From Megamerina dolium (taxonomy: Eukaryota; Arthropoda; Insecta; Diptera; Megamerinidae): a stretch of 64,000 nt of DNA. Positions 1-9,599 of this stretch are shown piece after piece. Position numbers and translations under genes: made by a program. How positions within the stretch are numbered: position 1 is the stretch's first letter; each line of letters opens with the position of its first letter. The stretch lies in contig OY978526.1 of NCBI GenBank assembly GCA_963854835.1, positions 31,299,073 to 31,363,072 of the forward strand, in the 5' to 3' direction. The notes under the pieces were generated by a model. That model was given only the letters and a program-made list of their open reading frames with translations, was not told where the DNA came from and made no database searches.

Positions 1-15
1 AAAGCAACTAGTGCG

Positions 16-1254
16 ATGACTAATAAAGAACCAGTTGCTGTTCAAACTGGAATTGATCGCTACATTACTGTAGTAAAGCGAAAAAGAAGTCCACAAAATT
101 CAAAACAAATGAATTCAACAAAAGTTCAAAAGCAGAACACTGCCCCTATTAGTTCGGAAAATAGATACGCTCTGCTTTCAGGTGATGAAAGTGACGAAAA
201 TATTATCTCCAAGAAAAATTTCAAACCCCCACCCATTTTCTTAAGAAAACACAACTCGGATAAGTTGATTTCTAGAATTACAAGTCTTATAGGACCAAAG
301 AATTTCCACGTTGTTCCTATTCGCAAAGGCCAAATTGAGGAAACGAAAGTGCAAATCTACAGCGAAACTCATTATCGCAAGGTAATTGCGGAATTTGATG
401 CTGTAAAAAAGAATTACTACACATATCAGCTAAAAAGTAGTAAGGGCTTAATCGTTGTACTCAAAGTCGTCGAACCCAACGTTGATATTAACGAAATCAA
501 ACTTGCCCTTCAGGAAGAAGGGTTTCAAGCCAAAACAGTATTCAACATTCTCAACAAGAGCAATATACCTCAACCGTTATATCGTATTGAGCTTCAGCCT
601 GAAACAAAACCCCTAAAAAAAGGTGAAGTAGACCCCATATATAAAATTCGATATTTATTGCATCGCAAAATCACAATCGAAGAACCTCATAAGAGAACTG
701 GACCTCCTCAGTGCAGTAACTGCCAAGAATATGGACATACTAAGACATATTGTACCCTGCCAGCTGTTTGTGTGATTTGTGGAGATCTCCATAAATCAAA
801 CATATGCCCAAAATCTAAAGGCGATGCTAGCATGAAAAAATGCAGCAATTGTGGAGGTAATCACACCGCAAATTATAGAGGTTGCCCAGTATATACAACC
901 CTAAAGCTAAATTTCTCCGGTAGCAATCAACCTCTAAAACCAGTTGAGCAAACTCAGATAGCCAACTCAAGTAAGAGACAAAATATTGATGCAACACAAT
1001 TCTTCTCTGCAATCCCAAACAAGAATCAAACCAATTCATACCCTAGCGTGTTAAAACAAAACCCACACCAACAAAGCAATGTAAATAATGAGCAGAAACA
1101 CTCACTGCCCACCCAACAGCCAAGTACCCTTGAACATTTGCTTCAAACATTAATTCAGAATATGAACCAATTCATGAACTCAATGCAAACAATGATGCAA
1201 GAAATGATGAAAAATCAATCGATTCTACTCCAAACATTGCTATCCAGACCATGA
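16..1254 (+). CDS. Jockey ORF1, gag-like nucleic-acid-binding protein
   Basis: Open frame of 412 residues. About residues 130-230 look like the region that precedes the knuckles in Jockey gag proteins. Three cysteine knuckles follow at about residues 233-290: CSNCQEYGHTKTYC (C-X2-C-X4-H-X4-C), CVICGDLHKSNIC and CSNCGGNHTANYRGC. The C-terminus is rich in Q, N and M (about residues 345-410). In this family ORF1 packages element RNA and moves it to the nucleus. The ATG at 16 is the first in frame, but the frame may continue upstream of the window. The stop TGA (1252-1254) overlaps the ORF2 ATG at 1251 in the arrangement ATGA, which would suit termination-reinitiation. It is the only undamaged frame of this element. 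Confidence 0.85.
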   Translation: MTNKEPVAVQTGIDRYITVVKRKRSPQNSKQMNSTKVQKQNTAPISSENRYALLSGDESDENIISKKNFKPPPIFLRKHNSDKLISRITSLIGPKNFHVVPIRKGQIEETKVQIYSETHYRKVIAEFDAVKKNYYTYQLKSSKGLIVVLKVVEPNVDINEIKLALQEEGFQAKTVFNILNKSNIPQPLYRIELQPETKPLKKGEVDPIYKIRYLLHRKITIEEPHKRTGPPQCSNCQEYGHTKTYCTLPAVCVICGDLHKSNICPKSKGDASMKKCSNCGGNHTANYRGCPVYTTLKLNFSGSNQPLKPVEQTQIANSSKRQNIDATQFFSAIPNKNQTNSYPSVLKQNPHQQSNVNNEQKHSLPTQQPSTLEHLLQTLIQNMNQFMNSMQTMMQEMMKNQSILLQTLLSRP

Positions 1255-3580
1255 GTTGTCTCAAGATATGCCACTGGAACGCCAACGGCTTAAACCAGCA
1301 CCGTTTGGAGCTAATTCAATTTCTTGAATCCAGCCAGATCGACATAATGATGATATCTGAGACCCATTTCACTGACAAAAATTGCTACCAAATACCACAT
1401 TACAAACTGTACACCACAAATCATCCACATGGTAAGGCACGCGGAGGAACTACCATATTGATAAAAAGCAGAATAAAACATCATATTCTAGAAGATTTCA
1501 GTAGCGTCTACTTGCAAGCAACATCTCTATGTCTGGAAGAATACATCTCTAAGCTAGTAATATCTGCGATATACTGTCCCCCAAGATACAGTATTACCGA
1601 ACAGCAATATAAAGAATTTTTCTCAACTCTTGGTGGCGAATTCTCACTGGGGCTCCCGCTTAATAACTCCAAAAGGCAGAAGACTATGTTCAATCATCAC
1701 TAACCACGGCTGCGATGTTATTTCAAATGGTCAACTGACATATTGGCCGACGGACAAGAGGAAGATACCCGATCTCATAGACTTTGGAGTCGCCAAAGGT
1801 TTGCAAATGGAAAATATCACCACAGAGTGTAATTATCATCTATCATCTGACCACTCACCCACGATAATATCTATAAAATCACCAAGCCCCCAAGGCAATT
1901 GCGTTAGAAAGAAAATAGGCTGGTTGAAATTTAAGAAAAATATAAATTCCCATCTTCCTCTAAGTACTGTATTAAGAAATGGACACGGTGAAGCGTCAGA
2001 CTACTCTTTGTGGAAATCAGCAAAAAACTCACATCGTATAATTCTCACTGATTCCCCCAACCGTTTGAGTGACGGTAATTGGGCTAGAAGCAACTGTGAG
2101 AAGGGTTTGGCTTTTGCAGACCACCTAAAAGTGTGTTTACACCCAATTCACCCTCTTCACAGTCCTCATTACCAAAATTAACTTCTCAACCTTGCTCAAT
2201 AACGCTCAAAATTAAAAAAAAGGACATATTCAAAGCAATTTATAAAGATTTAAACCCAAAAAAATCACCTGGTCCAGATAAAATTACCGGTAAAATGATA
2301 AAAGAGCTACCTCCGGCTTCAGTAATTCATCTCATGCACATTTTCAATGCTATCCTTCGTATTAAACACTATCCCAAATGCTGGAAAACTTCAAAAATTA
2401 TTATGATAGCAAAACCAGGAAAAGACCGTACAAAAGTTGCATCGTACAGACCTATCAGCCTCCTTCCTCTACTCTCTAAAGTATTCGAAAAGCAACTGTG
2501 TGTAACTCCATTTATTAACCTCAACCAACTGATTCCTCAACATCAGTTTGGATTTAGAAAACAGCACGGCACAATAGAACAAGTCCACCGCATTGTAACT
2601 CTGATAAGGAACACTTTTGAAGAAAAAAAGTATTGCTCAGCTGTCTTTCTTGATATCACTCAAGCTTTCGATAAAGTATGGCACGATGGCCTTATTTACA
2701 AACTCAAACTATTACTGCCTGCAAATGTCTCCTCATTGCTTAGTAGCTACCTCACGAAAAGACAATTTCTCTTACATCACAAGGATTACACAACAAATCC
2801 ATTGGATATTCACGCTGGCGTTCCTCAAGGAAGCGTTTTGGGCTTTTACTGTATCTCTTATACACTTTAGATATGCCCAACAATAACTATAGATTCATAT
2901 CGACCTTTGCTGATGATACGGCAATATTGTGCTCTCGCTCTAACCCCATAGAAGCTACTAAACTCCTGCAGACTCATGTCGATTCTCTCGAAATCTGGCT
3001 AGCAAAATGGCGTATAAAAGTCAATGAATCAAAGAGCGTACATGTAACCTTCACGCTAAGGCTAGATACATGTCCCCCACTTAATATTAATGGCCAATCA
3101 GTTCCACAATGTTCCTCAACAAAGTACTTGGGTATTCACCTCGACAGAAGGCTGACATGGAAAAATCACATAGAGGCAAAGAAAACTCAGATCAAGCTTA
3201 AAATGAATCAGTTATGGTGGCTGTTACACAAAAGATCAAAGTTGAATCTTGAATACAAAGTGTTATTATATAAAGCAATCCTGAAGCCAATTTCGACTTA
3301 TGGTATTCAGTTTTGGGGCACCGCATCTCCCTCAAATATCGAAAAATTGCAGCGAATACAATCCAAGTGTCTGCGAATTATTGTAAACGCGCGTTGGTAT
3401 ATGAGGAACGTTAACATCCATCGAGATTTAAATGTACCCACAATTTCTGAGGAAGTTGCAATGTCCTGCAGAAGCTACATTCAAAAATTACACAATCATC
3501 CGAATCCCCTTGCTAGGCAATTGTTGCTGAGCACGGGGCATCGTCGATTAAAAAGAAAAGACACACTGAATATGCTGTGA
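1251..3580 (+). pseudogene. Jockey ORF2, endonuclease-reverse transcriptase, frameshifted
   Basis: The endonuclease begins at 1251 with an ICHWNANGLNQH motif and ISETHF. It changes frame near 1660, where residues normally holding the GGDFNAK motif seem deleted, and continues to a LSSDHSP motif at about 1840-1860. The linker from about 1900 to 2130 is shortened and again off frame. Reverse transcriptase resumes from about 2150 to 2870 with PKKSPGPDKI, SYRPISLLP, HQFGFRKQHGT, FLDITQAFDKVWHDGL and AGVPQGSVLG. A deletion and frame change near 2850-2875 removes residues just before the FADDTAIL catalytic motif at about 2905-2930. The thumb continues to TGA at 3578-3580. Without a continuous frame it cannot make active enzyme. 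Confidence 0.88.
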
Positions 3581-3728
3581 AATTGCTATACACCGCGACT
3601 CAACAAATTGTGATGGAACGTTGGGAATATCACATAATTTTAGTTAGTTTGTAAGATTTGATTACTTATTGTTAGTTTCTAAGTAATTTCGAAAGATCCA
3701 ATAAAAAAAGCTTGTTAGAAAAAAAAAA

Positions 3729-4250
3729 TGCTTTCATCCGATCATATTCCGCATACGAGTTGGTACATGCAGTTAAATAGCTCATTGCCTCTGTTCTTAC
3801 ATATCATCTAATGCAATTCTTGGCAGCATCCAGTAACTTGGAGAAGTGCTTCCTCCATAGAACCAGTACACCCTGGACAAGTGTAGATAGTGTGTTAGTG
3901 GTAGTTAGTCGATAGTGATAGGTCTAGCAAGTCTCGTTTAGAGAGTATGGTGGAAACCTAGTATATTCAGATTATCAAGGTTAAAATATAAGGTAAGGCA
4001 ATCAATCAAAAAAAGAGCGAAACGTTGGAGCAAGGACATAATCCTTGTTCATCAAGTGGACCACGCGAAACCAGACTGAGGTCTGTTAGACGGTATGAGC
4101 CCTACGGCTGATACCTCTGAGGGCCAACCACAAGTGTTACGGGCACTGCGACCAAACCCGCCTACGACACTAGAATCTCCTCTACCTTTTTAATGAAAGA
4201 TAGAATTCATCTTGTCGAACGTTTGATGATTAAAGCTGGTGTTGGGAAAC
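3729..4250. other. Non-coding stretch, possible LINE untranslated sequence
   Basis: No open frame with recognisable content. The part from about 4040 to 4170 is richer in G+C than its surroundings and adjoins the 3' side of the minus-strand LINE relic at 4250-4740, so it may be that element's 3' non-coding part. This is inference from position only. Confidence 0.35.
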
Positions 4251-4740
4251 TCAGCTGAAAGTGTTTGAGACAAAGCCTGGCCAAGGCCAAAAGATGTGGA
4301 TCGATGTTTTATCCTCCTCCAGACAGAGTCTACACTCAGTGTCAGAGGATAATCCCATTTTGTGGAGGTGGTATTTTAGCCAGTTATGTCCTGAGAGATA
4401 GCCGCTTATTAGGCGTAAATTTGTTCTGGTAAGATTAATTCTGTCTAAAGCTGCATCGAAGCTGATGAGGGTTTTCGCTTGGCGGAGACCTGTCGAATTT
4501 GTCTATTGTAGTAGGTATTTGTCGCGATAATGTTTTTCTATCATAACTTTGGCCGATGCCCAACTTATACCGCAGAAATGTTCTGGGCAGAAAGGAAGTA
4601 AGCATTCGATGGCTGGTTTTGAGGAGAACTCCCATGGCAGCTTGGCTGTCTGAGTAAAAAAGAATGCGCGCTCCTTTGAGCCCTTTGGCATGTAGGTGAT
4701 GCGCACGAGTAGTCTGGAAGTAGAAATCACCCTTGGTAGA
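4250..4740 (-). pseudogene. LINE relic: RNase H and C-terminal zinc-knuckle end
   Basis: Read on the minus strand, about 4690-4640 gives FYSDSQAA-like sequence in shifting frames. This resembles the third catalytic region of RNase H domains in I/LOA/R1-type LINEs. Further down (about 4410-4300) one frame reads GHNWLKYHLHKMGL then TECRLCLEEDKTS, the short cysteine motif that ends such ORF2 proteins. Stops and frame changes interrupt it (short open pieces at 4435-4635 and 4503-4730). No reverse transcriptase is left. It is a 5'-truncated or eroded relic. Confidence 0.6.
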
Positions 4741-5380
4741 GCCAGATTGCCAAGGGAAGCCTAGCTTAAAACAGAATGGCGGCAGGTATTCTGAGTTCGC
4801 ATATTAATTTCTGTGCACCTCCATGGCCATGCATCTATCGGCATATGCTGTTCCACCTTAGATTTGGGTTTTGACTAGGGTAGCCGCAGGATTGTCACAC
4901 CCGTCAGGTAAGGCAAACTCAAAGTAGAAAAGCTAAATGTATTTAAAAAAATCTCCTTACAGTCGGCTGGGGCCGACCAAACTATACCCTGCATATGTAG
5001 ATTTATATATAAAAAGTTTACTCGAATATCCAACTTTTCTTTTATTTCCACTTTTCGAGAAATAATTTTTGCATATACTACTAATTTACACCCGAAATAT
5101 GGTTGACTTTGCCCAAGTAAAAGGATTTTAAGATAATTCCGAGGCTTAGTATGGGAGCTATATAAAAAGTGGGCGTGGCTTACCACTTTCTAGTAAATCC
5201 AATTAATTTTTCAATGATAATCCACACCTTAAATTTGGTGTCCTACGTTGAATAGTTTCTAAGTTATAGTGGTTAACATTTTTGTTTAATTTCCTCAACT
5301 TTGTATGGGAGCCCCAATAAGAAGTGGGCGTGGTACGCTGATTTTTCGCCAGATTATTTCCGACTACGATATTAATTTAA

Positions 5381-6110
5381 GTGTCAATTATGGTTATTGT
5401 AGACATAAGATTGCCTAAGTTACAGCTGTTTCAATTTAAAATTTTTATGGGGGCTACGATAAACACTGGGCGTGGTGCGCCCATTTTCTGTGAGCCTAGT
5501 TGCTCGTACAATACTAATCCATACCCTAAGTCTCGTTGTCCTAGGCTAAATGGTTTGTAAGCTATGGAGCTTAAAATATTAGTTTAATTCACTCGACTTT
5601 GTATGGGAGACCCATGAAGGAGTGGGCGTGGCACACTGATTTTCTGCCAGATTTTTGCCGACTACGATATTAATTTAAGTGTCAATTATGGTTATTCTAG
5701 ACAGAAGATTGCCGAAGTTACAGCTGTTTCAATTTAAAATTTGTATGGGGGCTACGATAAACACTGGGCGTGGTGCGCCCATTTTCTGTGAGCCTAGTTG
5801 CTCGTACAATACTAATCCATACCCTAAGTCTCGTTGTCCTAGGCTAAATGGTTTGTAAGCTATGGAGCTTAAAATATTAGTTTAATTCACTCGACTTTGT
5901 ATGGGAGACCCATGAAGGAGTGGGCGTGGCACACTGATTTTCTGCCAGATTTTTGCCGACTACGATATTAATTTAAGTGTCAATTATGGTTATTCTAGAC
6001 AGAAGATTGCCGAAGTTACAGCTGTTTCAATTTAAAATTTGTATGGGGGCTACGATAAACACTGGGCGTGGTGCGCCCATTTTCTGTGAGCCTAGTTGCT
6101 CGTACAATAC
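5381..6110. repeat. 298-bp tandem direct repeat inside copy 1
   Basis: The string GTGTCAATTATGGTTATT recurs at 5381, 5679 and 5977, exactly 298 bp apart. Units one and two match almost base for base over their whole length. The third matches for about 130 bp and then returns to the diverged sequence also seen before unit one (compare 5215-5380 with 6115-6260). This points to a recent unequal exchange that added dimers. Confidence 0.85.
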
Positions 6111-6635
6111 TAATCCACACCTTAAATCTCGTTATTCTACGGTGAATAGTTTGCAAGTTATAACCGGTAACATTTTTTTTAATTTCCGCAACTTTGTATG
6201 GGAGACCCAAAAAGGAGTGGGCGTGGCACATTGATTTTCTGCCATATTATTTCTGACTACCGTGTTAATCTAAGTGTTAATTATGGTTATTCTAGACAGA
6301 AGATTGTAGAAGTTACAGCAGTTTCAATTTAAAAGAAGTACAGACACTTTGTATGGGAGCTACGCTAGAAAGTAGGCGTGGCTCACCCACTTTTGGCGAA
6401 GTTATATAGTAGTATAATATAACTCTATGTGCAAAATATTGTTGTCCCAAGTGGTATATTATGTGAGTTATAGCAAGTTAAAGATTTTGAAAATTTCGAG
6501 GTTAGTCGCTTTGAATGCTTCGTGTGGGCGTGGTTATTGACCGATCATGCCCAATATCAATCCCCTCCGTACCCTTGGATCATAGATTACTTATATCAAG
6601 TTATCGTGCGAACCAGCCAGGTGACAGACAGACGG

Positions 6636-6661
6636 ACGGACGGACGGACGGACGGACGGAC
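6636..6661. repeat. (GACG/GACA)n microsatellite
   Basis: A run of CGGA tetranucleotides preceded by CAGA units. The reverse-complement counterpart (CCGT/CTGT) is present at 16780-16800 in copy 2, so the microsatellite is an inherited part of the repeat. Confidence 0.85.
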
Positions 6662-6796
6662 ATCGTTAAATCGAAAATTTAATCGACGCTGATCACGAAT
6701 ATATATCCATGTCTATATCTCCGGAGATTCCTTCAAGTGGACACAAACATCTGACCGAAATGAATATACCATGCATATTGCATTATGCAGGGTATA

Positions 6797-7204
6797 ATAT
6801 AGCTATTTCGACGTAATAATACAATTTAATGTGTAACAGAGAGAGAGAGAGAGTATACACATAATTGGTCTGTGAAAACTTGCACTAGTCTCTAAAATGA
6901 ATCATCCGATGGTGTTCTTGAACGTTTCAAATATCCAACCGCTAATGCAAAACTTCACTTGAGAGGATCTTGGCATAATATCAATTTGTTTTTATCGATT
7001 TTAAAAAGAGCAAAAATGTGTTTTTGTTAAAAATTTGGCGATTAATGGCCAATTTCGAGAAATTGCATAACGTAAAGATCTCAATTCGTGAAACTTTGAA
7101 CTTCTTTATCTAATCCATATATATTTCATTTCAACAGGTGATCAGAGCATAGTTTAAACTACATATGTATGTGTAAATGAATATTATGTCTTGATATAAC
7201 AGTT
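6797..7204. other. Non-coding spacer
   Basis: AT-rich sequence with a short (GA)n run at 6839-6852. No supported gene or repeat relationship seen. Confidence 0.5.
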
Positions 7205-7440
7205 GCATTCGCGTACCTGATAATTATTGATAATTATCACAAATTATCAGGTTTTTCTGTTCGCATGCACAAAAATCCAGCAAAGTAAGGAAAATTGAGA
7301 GAGTAAAGTGACAGTTGATTTTGATGTGACAGGTATCAAGATTAACGGAAATAAAGTCAATTGACTATTTCCCATAGTGATGGGAAATAAAATCCATTGT
7401 CGTTATTACCTGCTACTTAAAAAGACTTTGACGCTAAAAT
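7205..7440. repeat. Left arm of a palindromic repeat that flanks the LOA-like LINE
   Basis: The segment 7325-7405 aligns by eye to the reverse complement of about 13500-13580 on the other side of the LINE; the shared pieces include GTGACAGGTA and GTCAATTGAC-like runs and GATAAAATC-like sequence. The segment 7205-7320 aligns to the reverse complement of about 48345-48460. Together these make it one end of an inverted-repeat element that exists in at least one more place in the window. Confidence 0.55.
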
Positions 7441-7481
7441 ACTGTTGCTCGCGAAGCCGACTTTGGCTATATTAGGGTTAT

Positions 7482-7915
7482 TTATTTAGTGCCCGGGTCG
7501 GCAAAATCCTCCACTGAACCCGCCTCGAGGGTGCCGACTGGAAATAGATACCACAGTTTAGCCTGTACGATGTCAGGCGGTATCTAGCTAAGATAAGGGT
7601 AAGTTGGTGAGTGTTTGTTACTTTGTTTGTTTGTTGTTAATAGTACAGCATTCGGCAACGTACTCTTATCATGGTCGGAGGTGAGGGGCTGGATTAAGGT
7701 GTTAAGCGATCCGTGCCGAAAATCAGCCTGGCTGGGGGCCCCTTTTTCAAATAGCCCAGTCGCTAACGTGAGCTTACGGATACCTGGCGCCCTCCGTAAT
7801 AATTAGCCTTACCTGCGTACTGCGAATCTCTGCGCAGGCGGACATTTATTTCTTCGCAACTCGTGGGAACAAGATTGATTCGAAAAACCCAAAAACTGGA
7901 TCTGGGGTTCCGGGG
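7482..7915 (+). promoter_or_regulatory. 5' untranslated leader of the LOA-like LINE
   Basis: GC-rich sequence between the first copy of the 15-bp repeat and the first long gag frame. LINEs of this kind carry an internal promoter in the leader, but I recognise no specific motif, so the role is inference from position. An in-frame ATG earlier than 7916 was not found. Confidence 0.45.
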
Positions 7916-9521
7916 GTGTTAACGGGAGGAACGGCGGACAATAAGGCTTCACCAGAGGCCGAGCTGTTAGCTGCACCACTCGTTCCCACTTCTGGAACTC
8001 AGAACGAAATTCCTGCAATGGCGGACAGCACTGCCTCATACGAAGTAGTGCTGATAGCCACGGCGGGAAAAGTAGTGGAGGGGATGGCGGAAAATGAGGC
8101 TTCCATAGAAGCCGAGCTTTTAGCCAGCCCAAAATCAATGGCAGCATCTGTTGCGGCGGACGGAACGGGTCTCGGAAGACCTAAGCCGGCGGCTGCGACG
8201 GTGTTGAACAAAGAGGACGGTGTCACCAGGTCGGCAGGGAAGCCGGTTTGGAGGCAGCGTAAAATATCTGGCCGAACATCTGATGGTGTGGACGAAGACG
8301 CTCCTAGTGGAGCGGAATCGTTAGCTTTATCAGGTGTAAGCGAAGAGGACGGAGTCTCAAGAGCAGAGCGAATCCTGTTGAAGAAACGGGAGAAGCTGAA
8401 GCGAAAGAGACAACGTAAAAAGGCCATGAAGTCGTCGGAGAAGACCATTGAGCAGCTCTCGGGCCAACTCAGTGGACTTCTGCAAGATGAGTCGACCTTG
8501 GAGGTGGAGAACTCGGGGGAGGGGTTCAGGGGCGATAGCTCCGGAACCATTTTGAAAAGTTCAACGCCTGAGGAGCCTCATCCGAAGACGACGGAGGGGC
8601 CAATTGAGGTGGATGCTGGGAAGGATGGACAACCGTCTCTTGAGAATGTTGATAATTCTTCCACGCAGACACCAAAAGGGGCAAATGCTCGGAGGGATGG
8701 ACGCCCAATTATAAAGGCCGTCAGTCGCTCCGAAAGGGGCTCGAGGCCCAAGCCTAACACGGGTAGAGTAGCTCTGGGAACGACGGGACAGGGAAATCCG
8801 ACGTCGGGGGGTGATGAGCGGGGTGGACAATCTGGAAAGATGGTTAACCCAGCGAACTCACAGTCCTCGCATGCGGTACCTGGGCCGAGCGGTCTTGACA
8901 GAGCGCCTAAACGTCGGGCTGAACAGGCAAAGGGCGAGCCCACCAGGGCGAGGAAGACTTACGCTCAAGTAGCGGAAGCTGACCTCGTTATGGGAGTCAT
9001 GGACTTGTCACTAGAGGGGCGTCTGGAGGATACTCATCTGAGTACCTTCAAGGTATCTTTGTTGGATGCCATGGAGTCCCTTGAAGACGATGTCAATGAC
9101 ATTGGATTTGTCGGCAGGGCAAGGGTGGAGAGCGGATTGATTGTACTAAGGTGCAAAAATCAGCTATCCAAGCAATGGCTGTGCAAGACAGTGGAGCATC
9201 GGTTTGTGGGAGGGTGCGAAGCTCAAATGTGACAGCCTAACTGCCTTGTCGACAAAGAGGAAGATGGTGATTGTTGCTCATGGCAATGCTGTGGCCAGCG
9301 ACATCATCCTCAGAAGGCTGCAGCGCCAGAACGTCTGTATGAAGGACACTTCCAAATGGAGTGTTATCCGCACAGAAGGGTTTGGCGAGGCAGAAAGGGC
9401 AGGTGTCGTATTCACCGTGCTGTGTCCTAAGGAGGACGCGGAGGACGTCAGGATCACAGGGGGGAGACTCAACTGCGGTCTTGAACAGGCCGTCGTTAAA
9501 TTCCAGAAAGATGCAGTATGA
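7916..9521 (+). pseudogene. LOA-like ORF1 (gag), one frameshift
   Basis: The first frame (7916-9232) gives 438 residues. The N-terminal half is Ala/Glu/Ser-rich and low complexity, with two approximate repeats of a SPEAELLA/SIEAELLA-type segment. A basic stretch (KKREKLKRKRQRKKAMK) lies at about residues 157-175, followed by a predicted coiled part. The C-terminal part, from about RKTYAQVAEADLVMGV, resembles the conserved end of gag proteins of this group. The frame moves at about 9205-9232 and continues in 9204-9521 (WEGAKLKCDSLTALSTKRK to KFQKDAV). I see no clear zinc knuckle. The shift near 9215 would truncate the protein. Function is by family: RNA binding. Confidence 0.7.
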
Positions 9522-9599
9522 GGGGTGCGACGCGGCTCCTGGCTTGGGGCTAGTGGCAGATTCTGCAAGGAAGAAGCCATTAGGGCGGGAGGTGGGCCC

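Larger units (their letters stand above)
1..3728 (+). mobile_element. Jockey-clade non-LTR retrotransposon, 3' complete, ORF2 broken
   Basis: The stretch carries, in order, a gag-like ORF1 with three zinc knuckles, an ORF2 with apurinic-type endonuclease and reverse transcriptase, an AATAAA signal at 3700-3705 and an A-run at 3719-3728. This is the Jockey plan: no RNase H and a poly(A) tail. The 5' end lies at or beyond the window edge, so target-site duplication cannot be judged. ORF1 reads through cleanly while ORF2 has several frame changes and apparent internal deletions, so the copy is not autonomous. A related Jockey copy lies at the right edge on the other strand (61.9-64 kb). Confidence 0.9.
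4983..6796 (+). mobile_element. Non-coding repeat of ~150-bp monomers with inverted TATACCCTGCATA ends (copy 1)
   Basis: The left end reads TATACCCTGCATA (4983-4995) and the right end reads its reverse complement (6784-6796). The interior repeats a motif close to GTGGGCGTGG about every 150 bp (near 5169, 5322, 5466, 5622, 5765, 5920, 6062, 6216, 6370, 6520), each next to a TATGGGAG-like box. Two monomer types alternate, giving a 298-bp dimer that is tandemly repeated with near identity (units start at 5381, 5679 and 5977). The right part has a (CGGA)n run. The open frames in it recur in the other copy and only reflect the repeat. Both copies fit a TA target duplication, which would suit a Tc1/mariner-mobilised non-autonomous element, but no transposase is linked. 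Confidence 0.7.

Noticed and set aside
5977..6234. Open frames on both strands, repeated at 17224-17478 with nearly the same peptides
   Set aside because: They follow the non-coding monomer repeat in two copies and have no protein-like features; the likeness is explained by DNA repeat identity.
8526..8943. Minus-strand frames across the LOA-like gag region
   Set aside because: Shadows of the GC-rich plus-strand gag frame.
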